Position numbers and translations under genes: made by a program
The notes under the pieces: generated by a model
Seen by the model: only the letters and a program-made list of their open reading frames with translations
Databases searched by the model: none
What the model was told of the DNA's origin: nothing
Shown: one piece after another, positions 33,401 through 45,307 of the stretch
Layout: the number at the start of each line of letters is the position of its first letter
How positions within the stretch are numbered: the stretch's first letter is position 1
Assembly: GCA_016800925.1 (NCBI GenBank)
Contig: JABCPU010000033.1
Location: 244,228-308,227, forward strand
Origin: Suillus spraguei
Taxonomy: Eukaryota; Basidiomycota; Agaricomycetes; Boletales; Suillaceae
DNA length: 64,000 bases
Reading direction: 5' to 3'

Positions 33401-34541
33401 TCGAGGGTTGCGCCCTTTGTCAGCAAATGAAAGCGGATACTCATCCCGTTCGACCTCCGCTCGCGCCTATTCCTTCATCGGCTGTTCGCCCGTTCTCCCA
33501 GGTCTCCGTTGATCTTATCACTGACCTCCCCGTCTCTGGAGGCTTTGACAGTATCATGGTCGTGGTAGACCATGGCCTTATGAAGGGGGTAATTATTATC
33601 CCTTGTTTGAAAACTATCACGTCAGAAGGTGTGGCCAAGCTATTTTTAAAACATGTTTACCGACGATTTGGACTCCATGACAAAGTTATCTCGGATCGAG
33701 GACCGCAATTCCTATCTCGCTTCTCAAAGGAACTTGCCCGACTTCTTGACTACGTCATCGCTCCATCCACGGCTTACCACCCGCAGACTGATGGTCAAAC
33801 GGAAAGGCTCAATCAAGGACTTGAAACATACCTTGCATTTATTGCCGTAACAACCCTGAAGATTGGGTAGAACATCTACCAATCGCTGAATTCGTTCACA
33901 ATCACCGAAAACACGATGCACGTAACGCATCACCCTTCTATTTGATGATGGGATACGAACCACGTGCCATTCCCCACCTTATTCCCGATTCATCAGTCCC
34001 CGCAGCAGAAGATCGAGTACGATCTCTGCAGAAGATAAGAGAAGAAGCAATCGCTTGTCATAACATCGCAATGCAAACAATGGCCGAACGATTCCGAGGA
34101 GATAAGTACACTCCATGGAAGATCGGAGATAAGGTTTGGTTATCTGCTGCCAATCTTAGACTTAAGCTCCCATCAAAGAAGCTCGCTCCGAAACGATACG
34201 GACCCTTCCCAATCATCGATGTTTTATCTCCCATCACGTTCACACTCCAGCTCCCACCGCAGTGGAAGATTCATCCCACGTTCCATGCTTCTGTCTTATC
34301 ATCCTATAGCGAAACAGACGTACACGGACCGAATTTCCCTGAACCACCCCCTGACATCATCGAAGAAGAAGAAGAATATGAAATCGAAGCGATCCTTTCT
34401 CACAAAGGAACTGGCAATCGCCGACGTTATCTTGTTTCGTGGAAAGGATACTCATTGAGAGATAACGAATGGCTCCCAGAAAAGAATCTGAAGAACTCCG
34501 CTCGAATCCTAAATGCTTATAAGAAGCGACACGCCCTCTGA
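30447..34541 (+). pseudogene. pol of copy B: PR-RT-RH-IN-chromodomain, frameshifted
   Basis: Protease AVIDSGAAGTFISEEF (near 30590). RT with [17 protein letters not shown] and [10 protein letters not shown] (near 32220). RNase H with [14 protein letters not shown] and [12 protein letters not shown]. Integrase with the zinc-binding [20 protein letters not shown] and GCALCQQMK, then [23 protein letters not shown] and [11 protein letters not shown] chromodomain ends the frame (YEIEAILSHKGT, YLVSWKGY, NEWLPEKNLK; stop near 34541). At least eight one-base frame changes occur, but few substitution-type stops, which is odd for an insertion with near-identical LTRs. Confidence 0.88.
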
Positions 34542-34595
34542 TTATTTCCCAGTCAAATCACTCGCATCAAGCACTTGATTAACTACTTCTTCGAA

Positions 34596-36063
34596 ATGTC
34601 ATTCCCCACTGCTTACATTACACCCGTCGTCGCTGCCACCAATGACTCCGATTCTGAAACTGAACAATACGGAAATCTCACCACCGAAATTGATAACACC
34701 TCTTACATCGAAGCCGCCATCCTCTGCGAGGGACATGCCCTTGAAATCGAAAGAATTCTTACTGAACGAGGCGCTTTCCCCGCCTTACTCCTCGTTAACA
34801 TCATCCGCACCGCAGCGCTTATCAAAGTCACCGCCAAAGATATTACAGAAGCCACATACCGGCATCGCTTCTTACATCTTCAAAAATGCATTCGTGCTTA
34901 CGCTATGTTGCTGTTTCCCGATTCTTTTAAAAATGATGTTGAAGAAGCTATTCATATCATTGCCGAACGTCGAGCAGGCGTTGCTCGACCTCCCTCTCCG
35001 CAGGAAGATACGCCACTTCCTATTCCAGCACCCTCATCTTCGCGTGTTTATTCTAGTCTTGACGCCTTTACTGGCTTATATACTGCTGTCCAAGAGATCG
35101 GACAACTCACCAACAAGGTTGTTGAAACAATCCAGCAATCAGTCGCTGAAACTAGAGCGGCTAGAAATCTAGTAGAAGGAGTCATCACTGATCTTCAACA
35201 AATGCAGTCGGAACTCACATCCCCTCGAACACCATCTCCTATCGAACAATCAATGTCATCACCCCCCATTACGACTTCTCTTGATTGCCCAGACTGGTTA
35301 TATGAACCCTGCACAGAGGAACAGTGTGAGGCCGCTAAACTATTAGGAATCCCCGCAACCGAGTTGGTAACACTCGGTCCTCGACTTCGCGATCTTCATA
35401 TCCATCCCCCTATGTCCATCCCATTATCATTCGGTCCTATGGATCCTGTCTCGCCGGTCTTAGTAAAAGACTTCGGCATCACCTCCCCCTCTTCTTCCAC
35501 TGAACTTATTGCGGCTGCTGAATGAGCAGTTACCCCGGACCTCCCCGCGTCAGCATACACGTTATCCCCGCTCAACAGGCGCAACTCAAACGAGCTAACA
35601 CCCTTGCCTTAAAGCGTATGAAGAAAAATAAGGGGAAGAAGCGTGCCAGATCCACTAGCCCCACGCCTGTCATTTCTCCGACTCCCTTACGCAAAGTCCA
35701 TACCAACCCCGATGAAAACATGAAATGCCGCATCTGTGGATTATTAGGACATCGTCAAAAGAATTGTGCGGAATATCAGTGCAAGGTTTGCAGATATTGG
35801 TCACCGACTCATTTGTCCCTCTACTGCCCTAACCGAGTTGGGCCCCTCCCTTCGAGTTAACTTGGAAAGATGAGGGATTCTACGACGCACTTCGTGCTTG
35901 GGAAAAGCAGCTTGACGATGAACGCATTCAAGCAGAGAAAAGGAGAGACTCTAAACGACGCGCGGGTTTGGAGGAAGCTAAGTACATGATGAGTGGATCC
36001 TTCGCTGATGAAGATTACGAATGGAGTGACGATCCCGTCTACTATGCGAACCAAAGTGATTGA
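34596..36063 (+). pseudogene. Post-pol ORF of copy B with tandem zinc knuckles
   Basis: MSFPTAYITPVVAATNDSDSE opens 55 bp after the pol stop. The helical half, the basic KKNKGKKRARS patch, the knuckles CRICGLLGHRQKNC and CKVCRYWSPTHLSLYC and the acidic tail ADEDYEWSDDPVYYA follow, with TGA at 36061-36063. That gives about 489 codons, the most complete copy. Breaks are a TGA at 35523-35525 (Arg in copy C) and frame changes near 35565 and 35850. The function is unknown. Confidence 0.78.
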
Positions 36064-36096
36064 AAGTCGGTGACTTCCAGTATAATACGGGGGTAA

Positions 36097-36563
36097 TGTT
36101 ACAATTGTACGTGCCCCTATTCATTTCTTTTACCGTGTATATTACGTAACGTGACTCTGACTCATATGCTCAACGCATCTGTACGATACATGCCTTCCTT
36201 ATTTAGGATACGCATTTATATTCTCATGGTTATCTGGTCTGTGCGCACATATTGGCCTATTTAAGCACAGTGTACTTGTAGTAGATTCCTTACTTTAATC
36301 TTACTGGGTTTTACCTGGAATCGCCTTCGCTTAGGTCTCCAACCTAAGTCGTCTTGAATCGTCTCTAAGTCTAAGCACTCCTTAGCCTTAGTCTCTATTC
36401 TCGCGGATACCTCTTAGACTTGTCTTTGAGGCTGAACCCTTGATCGTACTCGGAACGCGTTCCTCATACTTTCACCTTGTCCTCTTCGGGACATTGTAAG
36501 AACTCCCAGCAGACCGACTGTGTCTTTTCACTGTCGCTGGTGACGCCACCCCAGTTCGTAACA
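36097..36563 (+). repeat. 3' LTR of copy B
   Basis: TGTTACA to TTCGTAACA, 467 bp, almost identical to the 5' LTR and followed by the TAAGC duplication. Confidence 0.95.
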
Positions 36564-36864
36564 TAAGCACGCTGTACTTGTAGTAGATTCTTTACTTTAA
36601 TCTTACTGGGTTTTACCTGGAACTTCCTTCGCTTAGGTCCCCAACCTAAGTCGTCTTGAATCATCTCTAAGTCTAAGCACTCCTTAGCCTTAGTCTCTAT
36701 TCTCGTAGAACCTCTTAGACTTGTCTTTGAGGTCGAATCCTTGATCATACTCGGAACGCGTTCCTTATACTGTCACCTTGTCCTCTTCTGGACATTGTAG
36801 AACTTCCCAGCAGACCATCAGTGTCTTTTCACTGTTGCTGGTGACGCCACCCCAGTTCGTAACA
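36564..36864 (+). repeat. 5' LTR of copy C, right part
   Basis: Starts with the second TAAGC duplication and continues GCACGCTGTACTTGTAGTAG, the sequence expected after the break at 28954. It ends TTCGTAACA at 36864, with the primer-binding site at 36866-36876. Confidence 0.92.
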
Positions 36865-36984
36865 AAAGATTAAAGTCTACCTGATCATCGACTATCTAGT
36901 CTTCGACCCCGAACCCTGATAAAGCCCTAACGGACAGCAAGACAGCGCATGTAGGCACCGAGAAAGTATAACTCACCAGATGAA

Positions 36985-37833
36985 TTGCCAAATATGACAA
37001 CCAAAGAATTTGAATATAAGATTGGCCAGCCAACCGGTTTTGATGGAGATTGCGACAACTCTCGCGAATTTATCCAGTCATGCAATCTATGCTTTGACAT
37101 CAACGAAAAGCTTTACACCACTGACAAGCAGAAGATCATTTTCATAACATCCTTCATGACCAAGAAAAACGCCAAATCCTGGAAAGAGCAATTCCTTGAC
37201 CATGCTCAATCAACCGACACCTCTGGACAAAAAGTTGGTTATGGGACAATGGTGGATTTTTTGAAAAGCTTCAAAGAAGCCTTCGACCCAGTGGATACCA
37301 AGGGAACTGCACTTACGAAACTCAGAGATCTCAAACAAGGAAGCGGAGATCTTCATACCTACATTGCTGACTTTGAGGCACTTGCAGCCAAGGCTCATAT
37401 CACCGATGATGCAACGAAGATCCAATTCTTCCAAGATGGCCTGAATTGGGGCATCCTTACAAAGCTTTTCGCACTAGGAGATGTCTCAGAAGTATTCTGA
37501 AACATTGTGCTGCAATGCGTTTCCATTGACAATTCTCATCATCGTCTTCAAGCCATGAGGACACGTCATGCTCCACAACAGAAAAAGAAGAACTATGGAA
37601 ATGCATGTTACACACCTAATCATGATTCCAACACAATGGTCGTGGATCGAATCTCCGACACGGAGAGATCCAAATGCATGAAGAAAGGACAATGCTTCAG
37701 GTGCAAGAAAACAGGACACCATATTCATAACTGTCCTGACAGAAAGAAGAAGACCCCACTCCGACAAACCGAAGTCAAAGAAGAAGAAGAAGAAGGAGAA
37801 GACACTGTAAGGCGGATTGTCGAGGATTTTTGA
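36985..37833 (+). pseudogene. gag of copy C (one in-frame TGA)
   Basis: The frame starts MTTKEFEYKIGQPTGFDGD (upstream MPN codons are also open) and continues to a TGA at 37498-37500 (SEVF*NIV; Arg expected). It resumes in the same frame to the CCHC knuckle CFRCKKTGHHIHNC and the stop in GATTTTTGA (37825-37833). Otherwise it is full length compared with copy D. Confidence 0.83.
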
Positions 37834-40800
37834 CTTGGAGAAACAAAGATTCGATGTATGTTTCTCCCAATGTATTACTAAGACTTGTACACACTGTAGG
37901 TGAAAGAAAAGAACTTCGTGTCCCTATCACCCTTCACTCGCGTACTCACTTGAAATCCGTCGACACCACCACTGTAATTGATTCAGGCGTGGCTGGAATA
38001 TTTATTTCTGAAGAGTTTGTGAAACTCCATCAAATCACATGACGAAAACTCAAAACACCATTTCGAGTTACTACAGCAGATGGAACTCTTATCAAAGGAG
38101 GACCAATCACACATTACTGTCTCCTAGTGGTCAAAATTGATGAACGAACCATGTATGGGAAATTCAATATCACTAAACTAGGAAGAAGAGATCAAATCCT
38201 TCTAGGTATTCCATGGTTACGTGCAATGAACCCAAGTATAGATTGGGCCACTGAAACACTAGTCCTCCCCTGGACAACGAAATCAGACGAAATTGAAATT
38301 GATATGGATACTGATCAGAAGAAGAATGGATTGCCCTCAGCCTTCCATTGCCACCCTAAAAAATGGCAACACTCCCAACTTCCGCGATCCTTTGTTACTC
38401 TTCCTGTTCCTAAAGATCCTGAACCAGAAGTACAACAGCCATGTACTACAGACCCTACTCCCCGAGTACAACTGCCACGAGCAGTATCACCAATTCCCCA
38501 TGCAGAAAAGCGCAAGAACGAATCTGAGCCCGAGTATCGGACCGGACAAGAACCTATTGAACAATGGCCAATAGAAGAACAAAAGTATGGGAAAAGGAAA
38601 GCAGAAGAAGAAATCCTGGGACGAGATACAAACGTACCAAAATTATCCAAGTTCTATGTCCCTCCGAAAATTCTTCAACATACTCCTTCAGCTTCAATTG
38701 AAGAAATCCCCAACGAAGAAGAACCCGTGCCCTCATTGATCCCAACAGAGGATGATGACCAATTCAACACCATGCAAGATGTCTGGCACGCACCAGAAGT
38801 GCGAGAGATTTCCTCTTACGAGCTTTGTTACGAACTGGGGTGGCGTCACCAGCGACAGTGAAAAGACACAGCCGGTCTACTGGGAGTTCTTACAATGTCC
38901 AGAAGAGGACAAGGTGAAAGTACAAGGAACGCATTCCGAGTACGATCAAGGGTTCGGCCTTGATGACAAGTCAAAGAGGTTCTGCGAGAATAGAGACTAA
39001 GGCTAAGGAGTGCTTAGACTTAGAGACAATTCAAGACGACTTAGGTTGGAGACCTAAGCGAAGGAGATTCCAGGTAAAACCCAGTAAGATTAAAGTAGGG
39101 AATCTACTACAAGTACACTGTGCTTAAATAGGCCAATATGTGCGCACAGACCAAGTAACCGTGAGAACGTAACTGCGTATCCTAATAAGGAAGGCATGTG
39201 TTGTACAGATGCGTTGAGCATATGAGTCAGAGTCATGTGACATGATATACAAGTAAGGAAACAAAGGGAAAATGAATAGGGGCACATACAACTGTAACAA
39301 GCTTGGAGATGGAGAATTCCTTGTGGAATATGACACCGATGGAGTCAGCATGAGAATCATCGAAGAAGTATCCATGGATACACCCCTCACACGTGATGGA
39401 ACTTCCAGACTCGAACAACTCCCTAATTACTCCACAATCTCTCTTCCTCCCCGAAATACAGTAATAAAGCTCGGGAATTTGCCACAGATGAGAAGGAGAA
39501 GAAAAAGAAACCCTTTGAAGAATTGGTCCCGGACTATCTGCACGACTTTGCAGACGTCTTTGCTAAAGACGGATTAAACAAACTACCCCCTGAACACCTC
39601 GGTATTGATCATCGGATCGATACTAAACCCAGTTTTATCCCTCGCACGTCTAAGGTTTACCCGCTATCGGAAAAAGAACGCGCTGCCGTCAAAACGTTTA
39701 TTGATGAAAACGTTGCAAAAGGTTTCATCTCAGAATCAAAGTCACCCCAAGCTAGTGGCTTCTTCTTTGTGGGAAAGAAGAGTGGAGAATTGCGTCCCTG
39801 TCAAGATTATCACTACATCAATGATTGGACAGTCAAAAATGCCTATCCACTCCCACTCCCTATCTCCCTCGTTGCACGTCTTCACAATGCACAGTTCTTT
39901 ACAAAAATAGATATCTGGTCCGGCTATAATAATATTCGCATCCATCCCGATGATCGCTGGAAAGCAGCGTTTACCACAGAATTCGGCCTCTTTGAACCGA
40001 ACATCATGTTCTTTGGCCTATGTAATTCCCCGGCAACTTTCCAGGCATACATGAATCGTACTTTCCAGCAGGAAATCAACAAAGGATGAATGGTTATCTA
40101 CATGGACGATATCCTTATCTCCTCCACAACTATGACAGAACATCGCAAACAAACAAGACGGGTTTTGATGAAAATACGACAGGAACATTTGTCCTTAAAA
40201 CCGGAAAAATGCACCTTCGATGCAGAAGAAGTGGAATACCTCAGAATGACAATTCGGCCCGGACAAGTTGCTATGGACACCGCCAAGACCAAAGGAATCG
40301 CCGAATGGCCAACTCCGAAATCTGTAAAAGATGTTCAGTCATTCTGAAGCTTTTGCAACTTCTATCGAACGTTCATCTCCCACTACTCTGACATCGCTCG
40401 ACCTCTTATCGAATTAACAAAGAAAGATAAGGCATTTGATTGGTCAACTGAATGTACAGATACCTTCGAAGAACTGAAACGATGATTCACTTCCCAACCG
40501 GTACTCCATAACCCTGATCCTTCTCGGCAATTTGCCATTGCTACCGACGCTTCGCTCGTAGCAACTGGCGGAGTTCTCCTTCAGACCGATGAGAATGGTG
40601 TTTACCACCCATGCGCATACCTCTCACAGTCCTTAAACCCCGCAGAATGCAATTACCAGATCTTTGATCGGGAACTCCTTGCTGTGATCCGGGCATTGAA
40701 TGAATGGCGTCATTACCTCGAAGGAAACTCACACCCTGTCCTGGTATTTACTGATCACAAGAACCTTCTGTACTTTAGAAGTGCACAGAAGCTTACCCGT

Positions 40801-42426
40801 CGCCAAGCACATTGGCAATTGATTTTGTCCATTTATGACATTGAACTGCATCATGTTGCAGGTACTAAATTGGCAGTACCTGATGCACTATCTCGTCGGC
40901 CCGATTATGACCCTGGAAAAGATGATAACGAGGATCAGACTCTCCTTCCTGACGCTCTATTCGTTCGTCTTATTGACATTGACCTGAAGGATGTTTTGTC
41001 ATCCTCTGACCCCCTGGACGACCCTGTCTTCAAAACAGCATCCGATGCCCTTGATGGTGTTTGCCTTCCACCTATGAAGTCGGCACTCTCTGACTGGAAG
41101 ATTGAGGATAACGTCCTCTATTTTAAAAATTGTGCCTACATTCTGCCGGCACATTGTCCCGATATCTTGAAATGGTATCATGATCATCCTACTGCAGGAC
41201 ATCCCAGTAGATTCAAAACTGAAGAACTCGTCAAACGAGAAGCCTGGTGGCCCGCCATGGGCTCCTATATTCAGAAATATGTTGAGGGTTGCGCCCTTTA
41301 TCAGCAAATGAAAGCAGATACTCATCCTACTCGACCTCCGCTCGCCCCGATTCCTTCCTCTGTGACCCGGCCTTTTTCTCAGGTCTCCGTTGATCTGATC
41401 ACTGACCTCCCTGTCTCTGGAGGCTTTGACAGTATCATGGTTGTGGTAGACCATGGCCTTATGAAGGGGGTAATTATTATCCCTTGTCTGAAAACCATCA
41501 CTTCTGAAGGCATTGCTAAACTATTCTTGAAACATGTTTACCGCCGATTTGGACTCCATGACAAAGTCATCTCGGATCGAGGCCCGCAATTCCTATCTCG
41601 CTTCTCTAAGGAGCTTGCCCGACTTCTCGACTATGTCATTGCTCCATCAACAGCTTATCACCCTCAGACTGATGGCCAAACTGAGAGGCTTAATCAGGAA
41701 CTAGAAACATATTTGTGCATCTATTGCTGCAATAACCCTGAAAATTGGGTGGAACACCTACCAATCGCTGAATTTGTCCACAACCACCGAAAACATGATG
41801 CAAGGAATGCATCACCATTCTATTTGATGATGGGATATGAACCACGCGCTATCCCTCACCTTATCCCTGATTCATCCGTCCCTGCAGCAGAAGATAGAGT
41901 ACGATCCCTGCAGAAGATAAGAGAAGAAGCAATCGCCTGCCATAACATTGCAATGCAAACAATGGCCAAATTATCCCGAGGAGATAAGTACATTCCATGG
42001 AAGATTGGAGATAAGGTTTGGCTATCTGCCGCTAATCTCAGACTCAAACTCCCATCGAGGAAACTTGCACCAAAGCGATACGGACCTTTCCCAATCATTG
42101 ATGTCTTATCACCCATCATGTTCACACTCAAACTCCCTCTGCAGTGGAAAATTCATCCTACGTTCCACACTTCCGTCTTATTGTCCTACAGCAAAACAGA
42201 CGTACACGGCCCGAACTTCCCTGAACCACCACCTGACATTATGGAAGAAGAAGAAGAAGAATACGAAATAGAAGCAATTCTTTCTCACAAAGGAACCAGC
42301 ATTCGACGATGCTATCTTGTTTCCTGGAAAGGATACCCATCCGGAGATAACGAATGGCTCCCAGAAAAGAACTTGAAGAACTCCACTCAAATTTTGAATG
42401 CTTATAAGAAGCAACACTCCCTCTGA
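37830..42426 (+). pseudogene. pol of copy C: PR-RT-RH-IN-chromodomain, split by a solo LTR
   Basis: Protease (VIDSGVAGIFISEEF), then a TGA at 38040-38042 (Arg expected). The spacer is interrupted by the solo LTR at 38826. RT resumes at 39305 with a frame change near 39460 and stops at 40087-40089, just before [12 protein letters not shown]. Further stops lie near 40345 and 40483. From 40684 a 580-codon frame covers the end of RNase H, integrase ([33 protein letters not shown]) and the chromodomain (YLVSWKGYPSGDNEWLPEK). The second Cys of the integrase zinc site is Tyr here (GCALYQQMK), a G-to-A change that would disable it. Confidence 0.88.
38826..39299 (-). repeat. Solo gypsy LTR, reverse orientation, in pol of copy C
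   Basis: 474 bp, TGTTACGAACTGGGG to AACTGTAACA on the plus strand, hence an LTR in minus orientation. Perfect 5-bp duplication AGCTT at 38821-38825 and 39300-39304. The pol frame (SSYEL / LGDGEFL) is restored when the insertion is ignored. Confidence 0.94.
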
Positions 42427-42482
42427 TTATTCTACAGCTAATCAACTCACACAAGCACTTGATCAACTAACACCATTTCCAA

Positions 42483-43940
42483 ATGTCTTTCCCCACTGCA
42501 TACATCACCCCCGTTACCATTACCAACAATGACTCCGACCCTGACGCAGAAAACTACGGAACCCTTACCACCAAAATTGATAACACTTCCTACATTGAAG
42601 CCGCCCTTCTATGCGAAGGACATGCCCTTGAAATTGAAAGAATCCTCACAGAAAGAGGTGCCTTCCCCGCCCTACTCCTCGTCAATATCATTCACACTGC
42701 CACTCTCATCGAAGCTACTGCCCACGAAACCACAGAAATTATGTATCGTCAGCGCCTCCTACATCTACAAAAATGTATTCGTTCTTACCCTATGCTGTTG
42801 CTTCCCGGTTCTTTTAAAAGCAATGTTGAAGAAGCTATTCACATCGTGGCCAAATGCCGAGCAGGTGTTGCTCAACCTCCCTCTCCGCAGGAAGATACAC
42901 CACTTCCTATTCCAGCACCCTCTTCTTCGCGCATGTATTCTAGTCTTGATGCCCTTGCTGGCTTATGTACTGCTGTCCAAGAGATCGGACAGCTCACCAA
43001 CGCAGTCGTCGAAACCATCCAGCAATCAGTCACTGAAACCAGAGCAGCCAGAAACTTAGTCGAAGAAGCCATTACTGATTTACAACAAACGCAAGCTGAC
43101 CTCGCCTCTCCACGAACCCCATCTCCTATCGAACAACCAACCTCACCGCCCCCGTTACAGTCACCTATGAACATCCCGTTGGGCTATATGAACCTTGCAC
43201 AGAAGAACAGCGTGAGGCAGCAAAACTATTAGGAGTCCCTGTCGCTGAGCTGGTAGTGCTCAGTCCTCGACTTCGAGACCTTCATATCCACCCTCCCATG
43301 TCTATCCCGTCATCATTTGGTCCAATGGATCCTATCTCGCCAGTCTTAGTAAAAGACTTCGGCATTACCTCTCCTTCTTCTTCCAACGAACTTCTTGTGG
43401 TTGCTGAACGAGGGACCACTCCTGATCTCCCCACATCCGCATACACGCTCACCAGTAAGCAACAGGCGCAACTTAGACGAGACAACGCCTTTGCCTTGAA
43501 ACGTATGACACGACAGAAAGGGAAGAAGCGTGCTAGATCCACCAGTCCCAAACCCATTATCTCACCGTCACCATTACGCATGTCTACCTCTAACACTGAT
43601 GAAAACATGAAATGCCGATTCTGTGGCATTGTTGGACATTGGCAAAAGAATTGCCTCGACTATCAGTGCCAAATCTGTCTGCAACATGCTCCTACCCATC
43701 TGTCTATCTATTGCCCTCAGCGTCTTGGAGATCCCCTGTTTACGCTTACTTGGAAGGATGATGGATTTTATGATGCACTTCGTAGGTGGGAGCAGTATCT
43801 TATTAACCGTCGATGAAGAAAAGTAGGTCGATGGGCGAGGACTGTAGTGGAGGAAGAAGCGGCTTATATGTTAGGGGGAAGTGCTGCTGATGAAGACGTC
43901 GCTAACTATGACGACTATGATCCCGTCTATGAATATGCAA
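42483..43940 (+). pseudogene. Post-pol ORF of copy C with tandem zinc knuckles
   Basis: MSFPTAYITPVTITNNDSDP opens 57 bp after pol; frame 1 runs to 43232. A frame change near 43160 leads into the second part (to 43816) with the basic RQKGKKRARS patch and the knuckles CRFCGIVGHWQKNC and CQICLQHAPTHLSIYC. The acidic tail (ADEDVANYDDYDPVYEYA) lies in a third frame and is cut at the element's broken right end. The knuckle ligands are conserved although intervening residues differ from copies B and D. Confidence 0.75.
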
Positions 43941-44136
43941 GACAATATTTGTCACATAATTGTGACACATGTGACCTCCGCCAAAAGTGTGACAGAAAGT
44001 TATCAATGGTTTCTACACAAGTACATGATTAAAACGAGAAGAATTGTTCTAGACATGTTTGTTGAGCGTCATGCAGTTCTTCACGTCATAGGTTAGCGCG
44101 AAAATTTCAAAGTTGTGAAGATAAATCAAGTGAAAT

Positions 44137-44631
44137 TTAAGGATCCTCATATTGCATCTTCAAGCTGCTGGCACAAATCACATCGTTGCATGTGACTGAT
44201 GGGCCCATTTTGTCGTCATCAGAATCAGAATCAACTTCAATAACTTCACCATTTGCAACAAGGATTTCACAACGGACCTCGTCTGCAATAGATGAGTCAC
44301 CACCATCAAATGTAGAGAGTGCACCCAATTTGAGAGTTTTGAAGTGTTCAACAATTTCAGTTTGTGTCACAGTAGGATGAGAATCAATAAAATGATAGAC
44401 TGTCATCCAGTCAGAGAGTGTGAGATTTTGGCGAGAAGTGCATTCACTGGCTGTAGAATGAGCTGAAGTTTGAGGATTGTCCTTGGTGATTTTCTGCCAC
44501 TTTGCAGGCCAGTTGCATACAGTGGGCTTGTCATGAGGTTTGCGCATTAAGTTTAGAGACATTTTCAAGTAGTATGGTATCGTTTCAATTGCTCGCTGGC
44601 TTCTATACATAGTCAAAAGAGACAATACCAC
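44137..44631 (-). pseudogene. Fragment with a pogo/CENP-B-type helix-turn-helix
   Basis: A 164-codon minus-strand frame contains LTLSDWMTVYHFIDSHPTVT followed by QTEIVEHFKTL. This resembles the N-terminal psq/CENP-B HTH of pogo-type transposases in mushrooms. The sequence then passes directly into an acidic EVIEVDSDSDDDK tail with no DDE domain between. That suggests an internally deleted, non-autonomous derivative. It is close to the broken end of gypsy copy C. The identification is moderate. Confidence 0.45.
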
Positions 44632-44639
44632 TGAAGCAC

Positions 44640-44900
44640 AACAATAAATTTATGCGCTATGTTATTGTACACATGTCCCACCCTATCAAATCAATACTCA
44701 TAATGCATATTGGGTATACAAACATTATGCATTATGTGTCCAATTACTTGGGAACAACATCGGGATCCACAAAAGTTGATGCATTATGAGATTTATGCAT
44801 TGTTACCATATGCATTATGACCATTTCAACTGTACTGATAAAGTTTGAAACAAACATTGGTCGGACTTCAAAATAAGTTGCAGCTATCGTCCACCATAAT
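44640..44900. other. AT-rich stretch with repeated TGCATTATG motifs
   Basis: No gene seen. GCATTATG or its complement CATAATGC occurs repeatedly (for example near 44700, 44727, 44781 and 44810) in both orientations, together with ATGCAT palindromes. Confidence 0.5.
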
Positions 44901-44924
44901 AATTGGACGAGTCCACCACCCGTT

Positions 44925-45080
44925 GTGCCTTCGGCACAGGAAGCAAAAGGAGTGCTTCGCACTCCTTTTGCTCCCTGGCTGAGGCTTCATCCTAATAATT
45001 CTGTGTGCCCAAGGCACAGGAAGGCAAAAAGAGTGCTTCGCACTCTTTTTGCCTTCCTGGCCTTGGCTTCATCCTAATAA
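44925..45080. repeat. Tandem pair of perfect fold-back hairpins
   Basis: Unit 1: TGTGCC-TTC-GGCACA (44925-44939), then a 13-bp perfect stem GCAAAAGGAGTGC with TTC loop (44943-44971). Unit 2: TGTGCC-CAA-GGCACA (45004-45018), then a 20-bp perfect stem with TTC loop (arms 45017-45036 and 45040-45059). Each unit is followed by GGCTTCATCCTAATAAT. A decayed third copy without the hairpin arm lies at about 46490-46550. There is no coding potential. Confidence 0.85.
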
Positions 45081-45307
45081 TCATCTTTAATAATGATAAT
45101 AGGTCTTGAAATAAATTATAACTTTAACCAATATTTTGAGAGAAGTAAAAGTACCACATCACCATCTTTGTGAGTTTATTGCCCATCTCATCCTCATGTC
45201 ATTGCATTTGATTTTGATTTTTTTAATTATTTACTGGAAACTATTAACTTGACTAAATCTTTTGTGTCAAGTTTCAATAGGGGGCAACAGTATTAAGTTG
45301 TCACATG

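Larger units (their letters stand above)
28955..36563 (+). mobile_element. Ty3/gypsy chromodomain-family element, copy B (full length, 7.6 kb)
   Basis: Complete structure: 5' LTR 28955-29419, gag, pol, post-pol ORF, short purine tract (GGGGGTAA), 3' LTR 36097-36563. It has a perfect 5-bp duplication TAAGC (28950-28954 and 36564-36568) and sits inside the 5' LTR of copy C. The two LTRs are nearly identical (about four substitutions and two single-base gaps seen), so the insertion is recent. Yet gag, pol and the third ORF carry many one-base indels. Confidence 0.95.
28793..43940 (+). mobile_element. Ty3/gypsy chromodomain-family element, copy C (hosts copy B and a solo LTR)
   Basis: The 5' LTR starts at 28793 inside repeat X. 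It is split at 28954/36564 by copy B and ends at 36864. Internal gag, pol and post-pol ORF follow to about 43940, where similarity to copy B stops (after GATCCCGTCTATGAATATGC), so the 3' end and 3' LTR are missing. A reversed solo LTR interrupts pol at 38826-39299. Stops are again mainly TGA at CGA positions. Confidence 0.88.

Noticed and set aside
44137..44631. Possible host transcription factor
   Set aside because: The helix-turn-helix resembles pogo-type transposase N-termini, the frame lacks any second domain, and it lies among transposon debris.
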